DNA from: Nocardioides sp.
GTDB taxonomy: Bacteria; Actinomycetota; Actinomycetes; Propionibacteriales; Nocardioidaceae
Reading direction: 5' to 3'
NCBI GenBank assembly: GCA_002729525.1
Contig: PBYI01000056.1
Location: forward strand, 88,250 to 152,249
Length of the DNA: 64,000 nucleotides
In this document: in pieces, positions 61,231 to 64,000 of the stretch
Position numbering within the stretch: the first letter of the stretch is position 1
How the letters are laid out: the number at the start of each line of letters is the position of its first letter
Program-made: the position numbers and the translations under genes
The notes under the pieces: generated by a model
Database searches by the model: none
Told to the model about the DNA's origin: nothing
Seen by the model: the letters and a program-made list of their open reading frames with translations, nothing else

Positions 61231-61893
61231 TCAGCCGCCCAGGAGGTGCACGACGCCCCGGCCGACGAGGAACGCTCCCAGGGCAGTGAGCAGCCCCACC
61301 ACCAGCTGCGAACCGTGCCGCTCGAGCAGGCCCGCCAGCGCGCGGAGTCCGCGATCGGCAGGCCCCGGCGCTGCCACGCTCAGCGCGACCGGCAGCCAGG
61401 CCGGCAGTGCGGCGACCGCTACCACGACGAGCGCCACGGAGATCTGGGCGATGACCCCCAGGCCGCTGGCGGCGATCTCCTTCGCCACCGGCACCAAGAC
61501 GGTGATGGTGGTGAGGTTGGTCAGCATCGAGAACACGCCGAGCCCCAGTGCGGCGTTCGGACCGAGGGATCGCTGCTTGGGCACCCTGGGCCGGCTCCGG
61601 TGGGAGCGGTGACGTGCGAGCACCAGGCCGGCGACGGCGAGCAGGGCGGCGCCGAGCCCGACGTCCAGTCCGGCGCTGAGTCGGGGCTCGGCCGGGAGTG
61701 CGATGGAGCGGCCGAAGAAGACCAGGGTCGTCACGATGATCAGGAGGGTCGCGGCCACCCCGAGGGCGTAGCGGATCGCAAGGCGGCGGCCGTCCGGGCG
61801 GGAGAGCAGCACGGTCTGCTGGCTGAGCATCACCGGGCTGACGGCACCGACCAGCGCGAGCGGGAGCACCAAGGCGAGGACGCTGAGGATCAT
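61231..61893 (-). CDS. GAP-family (Sap/SfLAP-like) membrane protein
   Basis: 220 residues with six predicted helices. 'LVLPLALVGAVSPVMLSQQTVLLS' in pieces LALVGAVSPVML / SQQTVLLSRPDGRR near 9-38 and the repeat of a similar pattern near 117 match the sulfolipid-1-addressing / GAP family of small LysE-like transporters that move peptidoglycolipids or amino-acid-like solutes. ATG 61893. Substrate unknown. Confidence 0.85.
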   Translation of the reverse strand: MILSVLALVLPLALVGAVSPVMLSQQTVLLSRPDGRRLAIRYALGVAATLLIIVTTLVFFGRSIALPAEPRLSAGLDVGLGAALLAVAGLVLARHRSHRSRPRVPKQRSLGPNAALGLGVFSMLTNLTTITVLVPVAKEIAASGLGVIAQISVALVVVAVAALPAWLPVALSVAAPGPADRGLRALAGLLERHGSQLVVGLLTALGAFLVGRGVVHLLGG

Positions 61894-62042
61894 GGGCGAA
61901 GCCTGGCAGGACGGATTGACGAGGGCGAGTTGCAGCGCACCGTCACGCGTACCGGTGACGCAGCCCGCCCCGAGAGGTTGCTGCGCCCACCGGTCCAGGC
62001 TCGCCGCTTAGGGGCGTGACCGCGGTATCGGCTATCGTGCTC

Positions 62043-62067
62043 GCGACCCGGGGGCCGCCCGGGTCGC
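62043..62067 (+). other. Hairpin abutting the tRNA-Thr 5' end
   Basis: GCGACCCGGG (62043-62052) and CCCGGGTCGC (62058-62067) with loop GGCCG. The stem ends at the base before the mature tRNA. It may guide RNase P processing of the leader. Confidence 0.55.
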
Positions 62068-62140
62068 GCCGCCTTAGCTCAGTCGGTAGAGCGATTCACT
62101 CGTAATGAATAGGTCGTCGGTTCGATTCCGACAGGCGGCT
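62068..62140 (+). tRNA. tRNA-Thr (anticodon CGT)
   Basis: 73 bases: acceptor stem GCCGCCT/AGGCGGC, D-arm AGCTCAGTCGGTAGAGC, anticodon stem ATTCA/TGAAT with loop CTCGTAA (anticodon CGT), T-arm TCGGTTCGATTCCGA, discriminator T, no encoded CCA. The 3' side is followed by an island, suggesting past integration here. Confidence 0.97.
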
Positions 62141-62146
62141 CTGATG

Positions 62147-62185
62147 AAGGCCTCTGACCTGCGGAGACGCGGGACGGGGGCCTTT
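62147..62185 (+). terminator. Probable terminator of tRNA-Thr
   Basis: AAGGCC (62147-62152) and GGCCTT (62179-62184) followed by a short T-stretch. The loop is long (26 bases) and GC-rich. Confidence 0.45.
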
Positions 62186-62583
62186 CGCATGCCCGGTTGA
62201 GACCGCCGAAACTGGCCAACTCCACACAGAGTCCACACTTATTGTTTCAACTACCTCCTCAGGTGGTGCCGTGTTGCTAAGTGGGCGGAGGGCCGTCGAA
62301 GGGTCGCGGAAGGCTGCTCGTGGGTGCGTTGGCGAGCGCCGCAGGTCGGGAGGTTGAGCCGAGATTCGGAGGTGGGTCGCGGTGCCTTCGGTGTTCGTGC
62401 GGCGTACGGCAATGCATCTTCCGGGCTGCGCCCGCGGCGACCGGGGTCGGGGTTCGGCGACGAGATCGATGCGATGTCGCGCGCGGGACGGATGTCCTCG
62501 ATCTGCCAGCCTGGGCCTTCCTTGAAACGATCCAGAGTGTGATCTGCGCTGTATGACCGGCTGAGGCGCTGCGAAACGGCTTC
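62186..62583. other. Non-coding start of the island; no supported gene
   Basis: No frame here looks like a real protein. Near 62222-62240 lies ACTCCACACAGAGTCCACACT, with the 7-mer TCCACAC twice, reminiscent of attachment-site cores I recall next to actinobacterial tRNA genes. The rest may be degenerate remains of the 5' part of the toxin gene that follows. Confidence 0.5.
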
Positions 62584-62898
62584 GTGCTCGACGCCGCGGG
62601 TGTCCCGCCTCCGAACCTTTCGCCTGCTGGTGCGGGACGCTCCGGCGCCTTCAACCAAGCCAAGCGAGACTCGGGTATCCCAACGTCGATGAGCCCGTCG
62701 AGAACTGGGCCAAATCTCGATCGCCGCGGCAAGCTTCAGCCTGGTAGGAGCTATGAGTTTGAGATGCCGGCGCCGGGTGGTGGGACGCGCACAGTCGTCA
62801 TCCGGGATGACGCTGGGGGGCATGTTTACCGAGATGGTCCGCTTCAGAACCGTGGACCTCACTTCAACACCAAGGTCGGCGGTCACTATGACTATTAA
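62584..62898 (+). pseudogene. Orphan C-terminal toxin domain of a polymorphic toxin
   Basis: 104 residues with motifs 'GAFNQAKRD', 'NLDRRGKLQPGRSYEF', 'VIRDDAGGH', 'NRGPHFN' and a final 'GGHYDY', which recall nuclease-type toxin tips at the ends of RHS-like and other polymorphic toxins. There is an in-frame stop at 62554 and no delivery domain or good ribosome site at the GTG, so the cassette is truncated or awaits recombination with a full toxin. G+C is clearly below the window average. An immunity-like gene overlaps its end. Confidence 0.65.
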
Positions 62899-63580
62899 CC
62901 AACTCAAAGTGGTTTCGGGGGGGCTCAAGGAATGGCCCACCTTCTCATCTAGCAGACACGCTCGATCGCTGGAAGTGGTGTCGCTGGAGGCAAGGAGCCT
63001 CGGGGTGTCTTTGGATTCGATCTCGGACTTGATCTGGAAGAGTGGCGCGTTTGGCAGCCGGGCGATGTATCTGCTGTTGACTGGCGAGCCGTTCGAGGCT
63101 GGCGACAGGCTGGCCGCCGCTCTGGCAGCTCGGGCTGAGCCTCTGACTGGACATCGCTTGGCAAACGCAATTTCAACCGGCTGTGAAATCGTTCAAGGAC
63201 GTCCCAGTTCGGCAGCCCAAGGCGTGCATTGGGGGGTGAGCACTCTCGAAGAGCCAGGGGACTTCGCGGCAGGGTTGTCTTTGGGTCGTGGGCACAGGTC
63301 GCTCGTCATCGGCACATCACGCACAGACGTCGATTCCTGGTGTCGCGTGGCTGTGCAGTTGGCGATGAGGGAGGGCTTTAAGCGGGATTCGTTGTTCGTG
63401 GGTGGAGTTGAGTCACTTCGGCCAGGGGATTTACTGGTGCGAAGTTGGGACCTGTTCGGTGACCCTCCAAGCGTGGATATTGTTGGCGACAAAGGTGCGC
63501 TCTCCGGGCTCGATGCACTCCGCAAGACATCCAAGCCCACGGCATGGATTGTCGATAACTGCTCCGACGGTGAGGACTGA
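62888..63580 (+). CDS. Probable immunity protein for the orphan toxin
   Basis: 230 residues, ATG 62888, overlapping the toxin stop by 11 bases, which is the normal toxin-immunity arrangement. Mixed alpha/beta, no membrane helix or signal peptide ('SDLIWKSGAFGSRAMYLLLTGEPF' region near 45-70 in pieces DLIWKSGAFG, RAMYLLLTGEPF). I recognise no family. Codon use and G+C (roughly 55% here) are unlike the chromosome, a mark of recent transfer. The immunity role rests on context only. Confidence 0.6.
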   Translation: MTINQLKVVSGGLKEWPTFSSSRHARSLEVVSLEARSLGVSLDSISDLIWKSGAFGSRAMYLLLTGEPFEAGDRLAAALAARAEPLTGHRLANAISTGCEIVQGRPSSAAQGVHWGVSTLEEPGDFAAGLSLGRGHRSLVIGTSRTDVDSWCRVAVQLAMREGFKRDSLFVGGVESLRPGDLLVRSWDLFGDPPSVDIVGDKGALSGLDALRKTSKPTAWIVDNCSDGED

Positions 63581-63703
63581 GCAACCTGGATTGCGTCATC
63601 GTGAAGTGCCTAATCCCATCACCAGCGAGAGCCAGGGGAGCGTCAGCAGGCGCTGTGAATCGCACTGGGTTTCGTTCCGCTCGATGAGTCAGGAATTGGA
63701 ACG

Positions 63704-63949
63704 ATGGCCAGGTACACGAACGAGATGCGTGAGCGGGCAGTGCGGATGGTGGCCGAGGTCCGCTCCGAGCACCCGCACGAGACGGCGGCGCTGCGGCACG
63801 TCGCGGGGCTGTTGGGGATGAACGTGGAGATCCTGCGGCTGTGGGTTCACTGCGCTCAGGTGGACGCCGGAGTTCGTCCGGGGACGACCTCGGAGGACGC
63901 CGTGTCGCGTGCCGGGTCTGATGGAGGCTCTCATTCCACGGAAGGATGA
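63704..63949 (+). pseudogene. IS3-family transposase OrfA, truncated by a second IS
   Basis: 'MARYTNEMRERAVRMVAEVRSEH' (pieces MARYTNEMRERAVRM, VAEVRSEHPHE) and 'ALRHVAGLLGMNVEILRLWVH' are the helix-turn-helix start of IS3-type OrfA. Similarity to the usual sequence stops at 'TSEDA' (about 63900), where 'VSRAGSDGGSHSTEG' is read from the next element. The insertion-junction is therefore near 63900-63920. Confidence 0.85.
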
Positions 63950-63954
63950 GAGTC

Positions 63955-64000
63955 ATGGCAGCACCGAGGAAGTACCCGGAGGAGCTTCGGGAGCGGGCGA
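63955..64000 (+). CDS. Start of a second IS3-family OrfA (3' part outside window)
   Basis: ATG 63955 behind AAGGA at 63942-63946 opens 'MAAPRKYPEELRERA', the typical N terminus of another IS3-group OrfA. It runs off the window end. Its upstream bases (GGCTCTCATTCC ... GGATGAGAG) probably contain the left inverted repeat of this element. Confidence 0.8.
   Translation, partial: MAAPRKYPEELRERA

Noticed and set aside
62281..62556. A 91-codon + strand frame before the toxin tip
   Set aside because: Gly/Arg/Cys-rich with no motif and no Shine-Dalgarno; probably degenerate DNA.
62251..62940. A 229-codon - strand frame in the island
   Set aside because: It covers the toxin frame in antisense, has Ser/Arg/Pro-rich content and no start signal; one stretch looks protein-like but is not enough.

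Overview
The window is about 72% G+C by eye, starts genes freely with GTG, packs genes tightly, and carries actinobacterial hallmarks: a dnaK-grpE-dnaJ-hspR operon behind a HAIR operator, a bifunctional-type Dcd, an EtfD-like Fe-S oxidoreductase, and an IdeR/DtxR-like box. Together these suggest a high-GC actinobacterium; Nocardioides or a relative in the Nocardioidaceae is my best guess, not a proof. Most of the window is ordinary chromosome. Both ends are mobile: the left edge is the integrase end of an element sitting at tRNA-Gly(CCC), and the right edge, after tRNA-Thr(CGT), is a lower-GC island with an orphan toxin/immunity pair and nested IS3-family elements.

Layout. 1-1.5 kb: ImmA/IrrE-like fragment, integrase, tRNA-Gly. 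1.6-6.1 kb: SGNH hydrolase, dcd, siderophore-interacting protein, secreted CocE-type hydrolase. 6.1-10.2 kb: ribbon-helix-helix regulator with DUF4097 partner behind paired palindromic operators, then a sodium:solute symporter with a small membrane partner. 10.2-18.3 kb: EtfD-like protein with a long repetitive acidic tail and two large secreted proteins. 18.4-22.5 kb: molybdate regulator plus modABC and a patatin-like protein. 22.5-25.9 kb: cobalamin riboswitch, nrdB, nrdA lacking its redox tail, and a 38-residue reading frame that looks like the missing tail. 25.9-32.8 kb: CcdA and thioredoxin-like lipoprotein, two malyl-CoA-type lyases, DUF1992, dienelactone hydrolase, nitroreductase. 32.9-45.1 kb: large LuxR-family ATPase regulator, a three-gene WXG-like operon, EamA/MarR pair, SecD-head-like lipoprotein, AKR, ATP-grasp, racemase/LysR pair, HNH lipoprotein. 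45.1-53 kb: heat-shock operon (hspR appears frameshifted), GH65 phosphorylase and beta-phosphoglucomutase-type HAD. 53.1-62 kb: tmk-holB-peptidase, MoxR-DUF58-VWA operon, LysR, zinc-ribbon peptide, GAP-family membrane protein. 62-64 kb: tRNA-Thr and island.

How the genes work together. The strongest candidate for something undescribed is the ribonucleotide reductase locus: the alpha subunit ends just after its radical-transfer tyrosines and has no C-terminal Cys-x2-Cys, while the next reading frame, with its own Shine-Dalgarno, encodes a 38-residue peptide ending in exactly that kind of motif. The B12 riboswitch in front suggests the locus is the backup used when cobalamin is scarce and a B12-dependent reductase elsewhere is idle. 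Other notable points are the SLFD short-motif array in the EtfD-like tail, the apparent one-base deletion in hspR, the operator architecture of the RHH/DUF4097 cluster, and the orphan toxin tip with its overlapping immunity gene. All starts were chosen by reading Shine-Dalgarno sequences, signal peptides and overlaps by eye; family names come from motif recognition, not from database searches.
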